A stretch of 64,000 bases of DNA from AM-0621 sp964386705 (GCA_964386705.1 CAYLTY010000002.1:1-64000), one strand, 5' to 3'; numbered from the stretch's first letter, positions 35,162 through 44,005 are shown. Notes: generated by a model not told the origin, from the sequence alone. Made by a program: numbers and translations.

Positions 35162-35467
35162 ATGACGCGACGCGAACAACTCGAACAACTGTTAGCCGCC
35201 AGCCCGGGCGATGCCTTTTTGCAGTACGCCGTCGCAATGACCTACCTGAGCGACGGCCAGCCAGCCGAAGCGGCCCGGCGTCTGGCAGACATTAATCAAC
35301 AGCATCCGGACAACGTCGCGGCCTGGTTTCAGCACGGCAAAGTGCTGGCGCAGCTCGGCGAAGAAGAAGACGCCCGCAGCGTGATCAACTCCGGCATTGC
35401 CGTCGCTCGACGAGTTGGCGACTCGCACGCCGAGGGCGAGATGCGAGCCTTCCTCGACATGCTGTAG
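35162..35467 (+). CDS. Small TPR-repeat protein
   Basis: The 101-residue cytoplasmic protein starts at ATG 35162, with an AAGG about nine bases upstream. It has two to three TPR-like helical pairs (DAFLQYAVAMTYLSDGQPAEAARRL, here described by its pattern; NVAAWFQHGKVLAQLGEEEDA). TPRs mediate protein-protein contacts. No signal peptide or catalytic motif is seen. It converges with the inositol monophosphatase gene, with 45 bp between the stops, including a weak GGTTC/GAACC hairpin. Confidence 0.8.
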   Translation: MTRREQLEQLLAASPGDAFLQYAVAMTYLSDGQPAEAARRLADINQQHPDNVAAWFQHGKVLAQLGEEEDARSVINSGIAVARRVGDSHAEGEMRAFLDML

Positions 35468-35512
35468 ACCTGCGGGTTTTTGAAAGGTTCGGCGCAGAAC
35501 CGCTCAAGCACA

Positions 35513-36298
35513 TCAAATGTTCGGGTGATGCTTGCTGACGACGTCCAGAACCGGCTGATGCAGGATCCCATTTGAGGCCAGGATTCCGCTACGGGCCATC
35601 GGCAAGAGTTCCCCACGACAATTTGTGACCTTACCTCCCGCCTCTTCCACAAACAGCACGCCGGCGGCGAAGTCCCAGAAGGACAACGTGTATTCAAAGA
35701 ACGCTCCGAACATTCCGCAGCCAACTGCAGCCAGATCCAAGGCCGCCGAACCATTGCGCCGGATACCGTGAATGTCGTGTTGGAAAAGTTCGTGAATCGA
35801 AGCGAGCGTCGAATTCAGCAACGCGTCGCGGTCGTAGTAGAACCCCAGACCGATGAGCGTTTCGCCCAGCTTGGCTTCTCGGGAGACCTGCATCCGCTGG
35901 CCGTTCCAGAATGAACCCTCGCCGCGAACGGCAGTGAACCAGTCATTGCGAATCGGGTTTCGAATGATCGCCGCCATCGGCTGGCCATCGACATAGAAGC
36001 CGATCGATGTCGCAAAGTGCGGAATTCCGTGCGCGAAGTTGGTGGTGCCATCCAACGGATCGATGACCCACAGGGGACCGTCCAGCGACTTCGGCTGCGT
36101 GCCTTCTTCACCCAAGATGCTGTGATCAGGAAAAGTCGAACGAATCACATCGACGATGACTCGCTCCGATTCGATATCCGCGTCCGAGACCAGGTCACAC
36201 ATCCCCTTCTCACGAATCTCGATACCAGTCCGAAAATACTTATTGAGGATCGTGCCTGCGGCTTCAGCGGCCTGCCGCCCTACTTCCAGTTCTTGCAT
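35513..36298 (-). CDS. Inositol monophosphatase family protein
   Basis: The 261-residue enzyme belongs to the Mg-dependent, Li-sensitive sugar phosphatase superfamily. The ATG at 36298 gives normal length; the frame extends upstream without similarity. Metal-binding motifs are complete: GEEG (about 75), WVIDPLDGTTNFAHG (about 92-106), and the C-terminal WDFAAG. DLVSDADIESER near the N-terminus is also typical. Relatives dephosphorylate inositol-1-phosphate, histidinol phosphate or 3'-phosphoadenosine compounds; the substrate cannot be decided. It lies 85 bp downstream of the MnmE-like gene on the same strand. Confidence 0.93.
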   Translation of the reverse strand: MQELEVGRQAAEAAGTILNKYFRTGIEIREKGMCDLVSDADIESERVIVDVIRSTFPDHSILGEEGTQPKSLDGPLWVIDPLDGTTNFAHGIPHFATSIGFYVDGQPMAAIIRNPIRNDWFTAVRGEGSFWNGQRMQVSREAKLGETLIGLGFYYDRDALLNSTLASIHELFQHDIHGIRRNGSAALDLAAVGCGMFGAFFEYTLSFWDFAAGVLFVEEAGGKVTNCRGELLPMARSGILASNGILHQPVLDVVSKHHPNI

Positions 36299-36383
36299 GG
36301 TCACACTTTCAAAAAGTTTGCTGCGTCCATTCGATTCAGATTGTAACGCACCAGCGGAATCGGTGCTGCGACCGCATGCCGCT

Positions 36384-37550
36384 TCAACCAAACTGCGGAG
36401 CCAGCAATTCCTGAATCGCTGAACGGCTGGCAGCAAAATCACCTTGGCGTGCCTCATGAAAAGCCCGCTGGAAACATTCAAGTTGTCGCCGCGTTACCGG
36501 GATAGCTGTGCTTTCTTCGGGTTGCTGCGGGATCAGCACGGACACGACTTGACGCATCAAGGCTTCCAGTCCCGTTCCCGCTGCGGCGGAGAGGCAGAGA
36601 AACCCAATTGTTGATGCTTCGGACCAGGCGCGAGGCAGATCGCTCTTGTTACCCACCAAAATGCTGCGTGGCTGCGATCGAGCAAGAGTCAACATCTCTC
36701 TGTCATCCGCCGAGGGATGCTGGCTGAGATCAAACACAAAGCATCCGCAGTCTGCCTCTGCTAAGGCCCGCTTCGCGCGGCTAATGCCATCGGCTTCCAG
36801 TTCGTCCGAGGTTTCTCGCAGCCCGGCGGTGTCCGCAAGTTCTATGGGCCAGCCTTCGAACGCAGTGTCGCCCGTAACGACATCACGCGTCGTGCCTGGT
36901 TGGTCAAAGACAATGGCGCGACGATATCCCAGCAGCGCATTGAGAAGTGTCGACTTGCCAACATTCGGACGCCCGGCGATCACGACCCGCCAAGGTTCCG
37001 TCAGGTGCAAACCGAACTCGCCCCATTGGACGAGATCCGCCAGTCGGGTGGCTAGTTCATCAGGCTGAGCCACGTTGAGCAAACCTTCGATCGCGGTACG
37101 CAAGCGGCCTTGCTCCTGTCGCAGCAGCCACAAGGCCGTGCGTTCGGTCGGCGCCTTCGTGAGCGCAACCTGGCACTCCACGTCGAATGGATGAGTCGTC
37201 TCACACAACTGCTGCTGCCACGTGAGCGTTTCAAAGCCGACAGCGGCGAGGTCTTCCAGAATGCGTCGCGGCGCCGCCAGGCCGCCGTGACAGTTGACCT
37301 CAACAGTGGTCTCGTCCGTGCGACAGATCACCAGATCTTCGACGATCTCGGCCCCCCAATGTCCGTAGTAGATACGATTCACTTTCTGCTGCGACAGCGA
37401 TCGTCCATTGGCCGCCTTGAAGAACTGGGCGAAGGCGCGGTCCAGCAGATCCACCGGACCTCGGACATTGACGATCGCAACAGCTCCCCGGCCCGGCGGC
37501 GTTAACATCGCAGCGGTCGATCGAACGGGCGTTTGAGAATTGGCAGTCAT
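36384..37550 (-). CDS. MnmE/TrmE-like GTPase, divergent and shortened
   Basis: This 388-residue protein (ATG at 37550) has an MnmE-like N-terminal domain (TPPGRGAVAIVNVRG; VEVNCHGG) and a complete TrmE-type G domain: GRPNVGKST (about 193-201), DQPGTTRD, DTAGLRE and NKSD. MnmE with MnmG modifies the wobble uridine of several tRNAs. Canonical MnmE is about 450 residues and ends in a Cys-x-Gly-Lys motif whose Cys is essential in E. coli; this protein ends LLAPQFG and has no such Cys. The central GEFT/RAF/QAE helical hallmarks are also absent, and the TGEDVVE stretch before CHGG is altered. It may be a paralogue with another role, or a reduced MnmE. Confidence 0.85.
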   Translation of the reverse strand: MTANSQTPVRSTAAMLTPPGRGAVAIVNVRGPVDLLDRAFAQFFKAANGRSLSQQKVNRIYYGHWGAEIVEDLVICRTDETTVEVNCHGGLAAPRRILEDLAAVGFETLTWQQQLCETTHPFDVECQVALTKAPTERTALWLLRQEQGRLRTAIEGLLNVAQPDELATRLADLVQWGEFGLHLTEPWRVVIAGRPNVGKSTLLNALLGYRRAIVFDQPGTTRDVVTGDTAFEGWPIELADTAGLRETSDELEADGISRAKRALAEADCGCFVFDLSQHPSADDREMLTLARSQPRSILVGNKSDLPRAWSEASTIGFLCLSAAAGTGLEALMRQVVSVLIPQQPEESTAIPVTRRQLECFQRAFHEARQGDFAASRSAIQELLAPQFG

Positions 37551-37704
37551 GGAGAAGAGCGACAGGCAGCCGCGCGGCTGATCAGTTGGAGTTCGTGGAC
37601 GGGATTGGTTGAGGATCGTATTCGGCAGGGGTAACGTCGTCAGTCCTGTTGATCGCCGCAATCACATCTCCGCGGTCTGAGTACTTCTTCAAGGAGCGTC
37701 ACCC

Positions 37705-38817
37705 ATGCTACGTCGATCCTTCTTTCTGCACTTCTGTCTGATGATGACCTGCGTCGTCTTTGGCTGTGGCAAAGGTGAGCAGCCCACCGCGCCGGGGGGC
37801 TCCAACGTCACACCTAAAGGCATGACTGCGAAACGCATCGTCATTCTGACGAATGGCACCGCTCCGTTCTGGGATGCGGCCGTTGCTGGAGCGCAGGATG
37901 CGGCTCGGGATCTGAAATGCGATCAAGCGGGCCTCGCGGTGACCGTCGATCGCGGCGATTTCAAAGTGGAAACTCAGATCAACAAGCTCAGACAGTACGC
38001 GAGTTCCAGCGACGTGGTGGCGCTCGGCGTTTCCGTGATGGACGCCAAGAGCCAGTCCATCATTGACGAACTCAAGAAGCTGCAGGAAGCTGGCGTGAAG
38101 ATCGTCACGATCGACTCGGACGTGGATCGCGAAACCAGCTCCAACGTGCGGTTTGCCTACTTGGGAACCGACAACACGACGGCCGGTAACCAGCTCGGTA
38201 AGGCCGCGAAGGGGCTGATGGAATCGGCCACCTATGCAGCCTTTGTAGGCGACAAGGGTGCTGCGAATGCGAACGAACGTATTGGCGGCTTCCGTGCGGC
38301 AGCGGGTGACACGTTCAAAGAAAGCGACTTCCTGGCGGACGCTCCGGATGGAGCGACCAAGGCTCGCTCCAACGTGCGTGATGCCCTCGATCGCAACAAG
38401 GACGTCAACCTGCTGATCGGCATCTGGTCCTACAACACTCCGGCGATCGTGGACATCGTTTCGGACCTGAAGGTCCGCGACAAAGTGAAGATCATCGGCT
38501 TCGACGCCGATCCTCCGGCCATCACCGGCATGAAGGACAAGATGGTCGATGCGATGGTGGTGCAGAACCCTTACCAGATGGGTTATCAGGGCGTGAAAGT
38601 TCTGAAGGCTCTGATTGAGAAGGACGACGCCACCGTCAAAGAGATGTTCCCCAACCACGGCCAGCCCGGCGGAGACATCTATGACACGGGCCTGAAAGTC
38701 GTTGTGCCAAATGAAGGGTCGCCGCTAAAGGCGGACATGTTCGACAAGAACACGCAGTTCCTGAAGCTCGATGAGTTTCAAGAATGGCTGAGCAAGAACA
38801 AACTCACGGGATCGTAA
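37705..38817 (+). CDS. Sugar ABC transporter substrate-binding lipoprotein
   Basis: The 370-residue protein has a lipoprotein signal with lipobox VVFGC (Cys about 21). Its mature part is a periplasmic binding protein of the LacI/RbsB type (Peripla_BP_4): ILTNGTAPFWDAAVAGAQDAA, VKIVTIDSDVDRETS, YLGTDNTTAGNQLGKAAK, IIGFDADPPAITGMKDK and VQNPYQMGYQGVKVL. It binds a monosaccharide-like ligand for an RbsABC-type importer. No ATPase or permease adjoins it, but a permease of the matching family lies about 33 kb away at 3527-4768. The ATG has a strong AAGGAG ribosome-binding site. Confidence 0.93.
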   Translation: MLRRSFFLHFCLMMTCVVFGCGKGEQPTAPGGSNVTPKGMTAKRIVILTNGTAPFWDAAVAGAQDAARDLKCDQAGLAVTVDRGDFKVETQINKLRQYASSSDVVALGVSVMDAKSQSIIDELKKLQEAGVKIVTIDSDVDRETSSNVRFAYLGTDNTTAGNQLGKAAKGLMESATYAAFVGDKGAANANERIGGFRAAAGDTFKESDFLADAPDGATKARSNVRDALDRNKDVNLLIGIWSYNTPAIVDIVSDLKVRDKVKIIGFDADPPAITGMKDKMVDAMVVQNPYQMGYQGVKVLKALIEKDDATVKEMFPNHGQPGGDIYDTGLKVVVPNEGSPLKADMFDKNTQFLKLDEFQEWLSKNKLTGS

Positions 38818-38861
38818 GCTGAAACGCCGCGTAAAGAGCGAATCGAGGCGTCAGGACAAAG

Positions 38862-39026
38862 TTATTCGTTCGTGGCGCCTTTGCTCATCCACATGTACCC
38901 GATGATCAGGAACACGATCATCAGCGAGACGTATTGCCAATACGTAATGTGGTCCCACCAGTCAGTGACGAAACGTTGATAGAACGCCATGTATTTCATG
39001 GTCGTTTTTGAGATCTGCGTCCACAT
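38862..39026 (-). CDS. 54-residue single-pass membrane protein
   Basis: A short gene starts at the ATG at 39024-39026, with a good GAGGA Shine-Dalgarno sequence seven bases upstream. The longer open frame upstream is not needed. The peptide has an aromatic-rich N-terminal half (many Trp, Tyr, Phe, Met) and one hydrophobic helix (YVSLMIVFLIIGYMWM), then a short polar tail. No family is recognised. It is downstream of rlmD on the same strand and converges with the sugar-binding lipoprotein. Confidence 0.65.
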   Translation of the reverse strand: MWTQISKTTMKYMAFYQRFVTDWWDHITYWQYVSLMIVFLIIGYMWMSKGATNE

Positions 39027-39251
39027 GGCGTGTCCTCGGTCAGCATGCACTAATCCATGCAAAACGTAGAACGGTGCCATCAGGAGTGAGGGCGCAACCA
39101 CTAACGAGACCGGCATTTGGGCCTAAGTTGCCATGCAGGTCTGCGGAATACCTCGAACTGTCGAACTGGTCCGGTTTGACAGTTCGATCCGTCGCTGCCG
39201 GTAGTGACGACTCAATAGCCAAGGACTGCTCGGAAGGTTCAAGCTCCACAA

Positions 39252-40979
39252 TTACTTGCGGTTGAGCAGCGTGACGGACTCGATGTGCGACGTGTGCGGG
39301 AACATGTCGACGGGTTGAATCTCGTCGACGCGGTAGCCGCTCTGCAGCAGCATGTTGAGGTCTCGGCCGAGAGCTGTCGGGTTACACGAGACATACACAA
39401 TCCGCTTCGGACGGAAGCGGCGGCCCAGCAGACGCAGGACCCATTCCATGCAGCCTTCGCGCGGCGGGTCCAGAATGACCGTGTGAAACTTCTGCTCGCG
39501 CGGCATGCTCTTCAGCACATGCTCCACGCGGTCGGCGATGAACTCGCAATTCTGAATGCCGTTGAACTCAGCGGTTGCCCGGCCATCTTCGACGGCCTGC
39601 CCGTTCTCTTCGACGGCCAGCACCGTGCGTCCGCGTTTCGCGAGCGGCAGCGAGAACAGACCGACTCCCGAATACAGATCCAGAATCGGGTCGCAGCGCT
39701 GCTCGGATACCATGCGGTAGACAACGTCGTATAACGTGCGCGCGGCGCGGATGTTGGTTTGAAAGAATGAATCCGGCGAGATCTGGAACTTCACGTCCCC
39801 GATTTCTTCCGTCAGCCGTGGCTCGCCAGCCAGATGCAAGGTGCGCGGCCCCAGATAAGTGCTCTCAGGGTCCATCTGGAGGTTGAGATGCACGCCCTCA
39901 ACGCCGTTGATCTTCAGGATCTGCTGCTCGAAACCGCTCGCGTTCGCCATGTGCTCGCCGGTAGCAACGATCACGACGTGTGACTTGTTAGTGGTACTAG
40001 ACGTACGAACGAGAATGCCTTTGACGCCCGGCTTCACGGACATCGCATCCGCGATCAGGATGCCGCGCTCGCGGATCACTTGAAACGCCAGCCGCGCGAC
40101 TTTGTCTCCGACAGGATGATGCACCGGGCACTCCTGAATCGGCTCCAGTGTAGGCGAATGAGCCCGGTTGTGACCGAGCACCAGTTGCCGCGACTCACTG
40201 CGGACCTGCCACAGCGGTTGATAATAGATCTTGTTGCGCGTGCCCCACGGCTCGGCGCACGGCTTCATTGCGAGGATCGGAAAGCGAATCTTCGGCAGCG
40301 AATACTCCAGCGACGCCAGCAGCAGCTTCTCCTTCCAGCGCAGTTGAGCTTCGTAGGTCATGTGCTGCCACTGACAACCGCCACACACGCCGAAGTGTTT
40401 GCACTTCGGCGCGATGCGTGTGTTGTCCTTCGCCGAAACTCGCACGACGCGCGCTCGACCGAAGTCCGGACCCATCGACGTGATCTCGACGTCCACGAAC
40501 TCACCGGGAATGCCGCCGCTGACAAACATCAGGAACTCACCGATGCGCGCGATGCATTCACCGTCCGCCGTGATCGACTGCAAACCCAGACGCAGGATCT
40601 GACCCACTTCCAGCGTTGGTTGTTCCACTCGTTGAGGAGCCACCGGGGCTTGAGACCGCGCAGGCGGGGTCGATTCAGGAGATCGTTGCGGGCCTCGCGA
40701 TTGATCAGGTCGTGGAGGCCGGGCCGTCTTGCCGCCTGGTTTCGGACCGCCGCCCTTCGGACTACTGGATGGCGGCTCCGACTTTTTGGCCGCTGACTTC
40801 GCTTTGAGTTGCGGTTGATCCTCGGTTTGCGGAGTTGCCGGCTGGCTGAAGTCCGGAAGTTCCGCAGTCATGCCGTCGTGCAGGAAGCGGCGCGGCTTGT
40901 CATCCGTCGGCGGACGTTTGGCCACTGACTTGCGAGTCGACTGTTTGCGTTGAGGACGATCGGAATCACGCGGAGGCAT
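39252..40979 (-). CDS. rlmD: RlmD-like 23S rRNA (uracil-C5)-methyltransferase with disordered N-terminal extension
   Basis: The 575-residue enzyme of the TrmA/RlmD (RumA) family transfers a methyl group from SAM to C5 of a uracil in RNA. Residues 1 to about 118 are a Lys/Pro/Arg/Ser-rich disordered extension absent from E. coli RlmD (433 residues). A TRAM domain follows (about 122-180), then iron-sulfur cysteines (CKHFGVCGGCQW plus a later Cys). The SAM-binding DLYSGVGLFSLPLA, the catalytic Cys motif SCNPTALGRDL and DPPREGC are intact. Family subgroups (RlmC, RlmD, TrmA) cannot be told apart with certainty, but the [4Fe-4S] motif plus TRAM favours RlmD. The cytidine deaminase gene lies 83 bp upstream. 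Confidence 0.9.
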   Translation of the reverse strand: MPPRDSDRPQRKQSTRKSVAKRPPTDDKPRRFLHDGMTAELPDFSQPATPQTEDQPQLKAKSAAKKSEPPSSSPKGGGPKPGGKTARPPRPDQSRGPQRSPESTPPARSQAPVAPQRVEQPTLEVGQILRLGLQSITADGECIARIGEFLMFVSGGIPGEFVDVEITSMGPDFGRARVVRVSAKDNTRIAPKCKHFGVCGGCQWQHMTYEAQLRWKEKLLLASLEYSLPKIRFPILAMKPCAEPWGTRNKIYYQPLWQVRSESRQLVLGHNRAHSPTLEPIQECPVHHPVGDKVARLAFQVIRERGILIADAMSVKPGVKGILVRTSSTTNKSHVVIVATGEHMANASGFEQQILKINGVEGVHLNLQMDPESTYLGPRTLHLAGEPRLTEEIGDVKFQISPDSFFQTNIRAARTLYDVVYRMVSEQRCDPILDLYSGVGLFSLPLAKRGRTVLAVEENGQAVEDGRATAEFNGIQNCEFIADRVEHVLKSMPREQKFHTVILDPPREGCMEWVLRLLGRRFRPKRIVYVSCNPTALGRDLNMLLQSGYRVDEIQPVDMFPHTSHIESVTLLNRK

Positions 40980-41062
40980 TTTGAATGGAATCTTCGTAGG
41001 AAAAACAGACGCGGCAGATCACCGCGGGAAGTCGCACATGCAGGAAGCCGAACGGCGACTTC

Positions 41063-41473
41063 TCATCGACCAAGGTTGCTCGGCCCAAACGCAAACGGGA
41101 ATAACTCGCTCAGAGAAGTCTGCAAACGATGAGGTCCGTCGCAGCAACTGACAATGACGGGAATGTCACCGAACTCGGCGAGCACTTGCCGGCAGGCACC
41201 ACAGGGTGCGGTCGCCGTGAGGGTTGGGGTATAGATCATAACGGCCTGAAACGAACGCTTCCCTGCCAGCACGGCTCGAAAAATCGCGACACGCTCTGCG
41301 CACACCGTCAGGCCACTGGAGGCGTTCTCGACATTGCAGCCCGAGAAGATCTCACCGTCCGAACTCAGCACCGCCGCACCAACTCGAAAGTTGCTGTACG
41401 GACAATGCGCCTGCCGAGCCGCTTCCTGAGCAGCCGCCAACAGGCGATTGAAAAGTTCTTCGGGCAGATTCAT
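41063..41473 (-). CDS. cdd: Cytidine deaminase
   Basis: This 136-residue small homotetrameric-type cytidine deaminase converts cytidine and deoxycytidine to uridine forms in pyrimidine salvage. Substrate-binding residues are in CPYSNFRVGAAV and CNVENASSG. Zinc ligands and the catalytic Glu are in CAERVAIF and PCGACRQ. Length fits the family. It is probably in one transcript with rlmD downstream and is divergent from coaE. Confidence 0.95.
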   Translation of the reverse strand: MNLPEELFNRLLAAAQEAARQAHCPYSNFRVGAAVLSSDGEIFSGCNVENASSGLTVCAERVAIFRAVLAGKRSFQAVMIYTPTLTATAPCGACRQVLAEFGDIPVIVSCCDGPHRLQTSLSELFPFAFGPSNLGR

Positions 41474-41551
41474 GAGCGAAACAATCGAGGACGAAGGCGA
41501 GCGCGGGATGTGGGCTTATCAGGCGTTCTGGCGGCACCATCACCGGACAAT

Positions 41552-41569
41552 AGTGCCTTTCGAGGCACT
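41552..41569. promoter_or_regulatory. Perfect hairpin with TTCG loop in the cdd/coaE divergent region
   Basis: AGTGCCT and AGGCACT flank TTCG, giving a 7-bp perfect stem with a stable tetraloop. It lies 79 bp before cdd and about 180 bp before coaE. It could be an operator or leader hairpin. Confidence 0.4.
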
Positions 41570-41717
41570 TTCCCGGAGTCGCGGAAAACCGGGTGCGTCG
41601 TATTGTAGGGGCGAACTCGCAGGCTTCATCCGTTGTTATGAGTTGAAATCGGGGTTCGATTCGGGCAGGATGTAGTGCCTCTAGTAACCCATCTTGTGTG
41701 GATCGTCTCCAGCATCC

Positions 41718-41742
41718 GCCCCTCTCCCTCACCCCTCCTGCC
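41718..41742. repeat. Partial copy of the GC-rich dispersed repeat
   Basis: GCCCCTCTCCCTCACCCCTCCTGCC resembles the CCCTCACCCC/GCCCCTCTC half-units at 5499 and 29801, in reshuffled order and without the hairpin arm. Its presence argues that coaE starts downstream of it. Confidence 0.4.
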
Positions 41743-41745
41743 AGC

Positions 41746-42378
41746 GTGTCCTCGCGACCTCAACCCCCTGTGATTGGAGTCCTCGGTGGTATCGGGTCCG
41801 GGAAAAGTGCGATTGCTCAGAGTCTCTCCACAACCCTCCAAACACTCGTTCTCGACGCCGACAAGGCTGGACACGAAGTCCTCACCCAGCCGGAAATTCA
41901 AGAGCGAATAAAACAACGCTTCGGTGACGAAGTCTTTTCTGCGTCTGGCGCCGTCGATCGACGAGCCCTGGCGGCAAAGGTTTTCGGGACGGAAGCGTGG
42001 CAACAACAAGCCCGGCTGGACCTGAACGCCATCGTTCATCCGGCCATCCGGTCTCGACTCGTTCAGCAAATCGACAACGCCGATCCTGAGTTAGACGTAC
42101 TCATCCTCGACGCTGCCGTGATGCTCGAAGCCGGTTGGGATGATCTCTGCGACGCCATCGTTTTCGTGGACACACCCTTCGAAACGCGGCTCGCACGAGT
42201 TCACTCGCGGGGCTGGAGTGAAGATGAACTCCGCCGTCGCGAAGCCAGTCAGATCAGTCTGGACGACAAACGTCGCCGGGCCGATCTGGTGATTCAGAAT
42301 TCAGGCCAGCTTGAGGATGGAGTCCACAAACTGGTGCAGTTCATCAGCAGGATGCGAATGAACTCAAAGGACAACTGA
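41746..42378 (+). CDS. coaE: Dephospho-CoA kinase
   Basis: CoaE phosphorylates dephospho-CoA in the last step of coenzyme A synthesis. Motifs are the P-loop VIGVLGGIGSGKS near the N-terminus, LDADKAGHEV, the substrate segment with VHPAIRSRL, LDAAVMLEAGWDDLCD, and the lid region RLARVHSRGWSEDELRRREASQ. I place the start at GTG 41746 (210 residues, the normal length). The frame is open to a GTG at 41698, but those codons fall in a reshuffled intergenic repeat. The stop TGA overlaps the rho start by one base (TGATG), implying coupling. Confidence 0.94.
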   Translation: MSSRPQPPVIGVLGGIGSGKSAIAQSLSTTLQTLVLDADKAGHEVLTQPEIQERIKQRFGDEVFSASGAVDRRALAAKVFGTEAWQQQARLDLNAIVHPAIRSRLVQQIDNADPELDVLILDAAVMLEAGWDDLCDAIVFVDTPFETRLARVHSRGWSEDELRRREASQISLDDKRRRADLVIQNSGQLEDGVHKLVQFISRMRMNSKDN

Positions 42379-43937
42379 TGTCCGCCGGGCCAGGGTTGGC
42401 CGCTCCGAAAGACTCTCGTCCCGCAGATTCACTCCCTGAGCAATCACGTCACACATCCTGTTCTCTTCCCGCCTTCGCCATTCGGCACTCCCTCGGACTT
42501 CAAGTCATGGCACAGCACGATTGGAACCAGTCCGGTTCATCCAGTCGGATGGACCCCGGTAATCGTCACACCCGACCTCAATTGAACGAACTGCCGCCGC
42601 CGGACGAAGAGATTCCCGACGACGAAGTCTCGTTCCCCGCCGATGCCCGCTACGAGGAAATCAAGCAGGGCAGCGAAGTGCATATCGCCCAACTCCAGCG
42701 CATGAATATGAAGGAGTTGATGGAGCTGGCGCGTCGCGAGGAGATCGTCGAATACACCGGCCTCAAGAAGCAGGACCTGATCTTCAAGATCCTGAAGGAG
42801 CGCACGAAGCTCAACGGGCTGATGTTCGGCGAAGGCACGCTCGAAATTCTGCCCGACGGCTTCGGCTTTCTGCGCAGCCCGGACTACCACTACCTGCCTT
42901 GCCCGGATGACATCTATGTCTCGCCAAGCCAGATTCGCCGCTTCGGCTTGAAGACCGGAGCCACCGTCGCTGGTCAGATTCGTCCGCCGAAAGAGAACGA
43001 ACGCTACTTCGCGCTGCTACGCGTTGAAGCCATCAACGGCCAGGATCCGAATCTGGTCACTCAGAAGGTTTCATTCGACGATCTCACACCGCTGCATCCC
43101 GAACAGAAGCTGCGGCTCTCAACCGACGCTGATGAATTCAATACGCGCGTCGTCGATCTGCTGTCGCCAATCGGTATGGGACAGCGCGGCCTGATCGTGT
43201 CGCCGCCGAAAGCCGGTAAGACGATTCTGCTGCAGAAGATGGCCAAGGCCGTGCTGAAGAATCATCCCGAGGCGTACGTCATCGTGCTGTTGATCGACGA
43301 ACGTCCGGAAGAAGTGACGGACATGGAACGTCAGGTGCGTGGTACGAACTGCGAAGTCGTCAGCAGCACCTTCGATGAACCGCCGAGCCGTCACATTCAG
43401 GTCTCGGAAATGGTCATCGAGAAGGCCAAGCGTATGGTTGAGTATGGTCACGACGTCGTGATCTTCCTCGATTCCATCACGCGACTGGCCCGCGCCTGGA
43501 ACGCGGAATGTCCTCACTCCGGCAAAGTGCTGACAGGTGGTGTGGACGCCAATGCGTTGCAGCATCCCAAGCGGTTCTTCGGTGCGGCTCGCAATGTTGA
43601 GGACGGCGGCAGCCTGACCATCGTGGCGACCGCTCTGGTCGACACCGGCAGCAAGATGGACGACGTCATCTTCGAAGAATTCAAAGGCACCGGTAACACC
43701 GAACTCGTGCTGGACCGCCGCCTCGTTGAGAAGCGCATCTGGCCCGCCATCGACGTAAACCGCTCGGGCACCCGCCGCGAAGAACTGTTGATGACCCCAG
43801 ACGAACTGAAGCGTGTCTGGCTGCTGCGCCGAGTCCTCAACGACATGAACCCCGGCGACGCCATGGAACTGCTCACCAACAAGTTGCGCAAGACCAAAAC
43901 CAACGAAGAGTTCCTGATGACGATGAACCTCGGCTGA
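42378..43937 (+). CDS. rho: Transcription termination factor Rho
   Basis: Rho is the hexameric RNA-dependent ATPase that ends transcription. The core is fully conserved: N-terminal helical part (MKELMELARREEIVEYTGLKKQD), cold-shock-like RNA-binding domain (about 150-215; GFGFLRSPDYHYLPCPDDIYVS), Walker A SPPKAGKT, ERPEEVTDMERQVRGT, Walker B VVIFLDSITRLARAWN, and R-loop residues in ALVDTGSKMDDVIFEEFKGT. At 519 residues it is about 100 longer than E. coli Rho because of an N-terminal extension that is acidic near residues 75-90. The ATG at 42378 overlaps the coaE stop; the in-frame ATG at 42507 is an alternative, since the first 43 residues look poorly protein-like. Confidence 0.96.
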   Translation: MSAGPGLAAPKDSRPADSLPEQSRHTSCSLPAFAIRHSLGLQVMAQHDWNQSGSSSRMDPGNRHTRPQLNELPPPDEEIPDDEVSFPADARYEEIKQGSEVHIAQLQRMNMKELMELARREEIVEYTGLKKQDLIFKILKERTKLNGLMFGEGTLEILPDGFGFLRSPDYHYLPCPDDIYVSPSQIRRFGLKTGATVAGQIRPPKENERYFALLRVEAINGQDPNLVTQKVSFDDLTPLHPEQKLRLSTDADEFNTRVVDLLSPIGMGQRGLIVSPPKAGKTILLQKMAKAVLKNHPEAYVIVLLIDERPEEVTDMERQVRGTNCEVVSSTFDEPPSRHIQVSEMVIEKAKRMVEYGHDVVIFLDSITRLARAWNAECPHSGKVLTGGVDANALQHPKRFFGAARNVEDGGSLTIVATALVDTGSKMDDVIFEEFKGTGNTELVLDRRLVEKRIWPAIDVNRSGTRREELLMTPDELKRVWLLRRVLNDMNPGDAMELLTNKLRKTKTNEEFLMTMNLG

Positions 43938-44005
43938 GTCACAACAGGCGAGCGTCATCTGAATGTCGTCCCGTTTCTTCTGATCCCGAACTAACCAGAT
44001 CACCC

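Noticed and set aside
41641..41665. tRNA T-arm-like string GGGGTTCGATTCGGG
   Set aside because: The flanking bases do not pair into a T-stem, and no D-arm, anticodon arm or acceptor stem is present.
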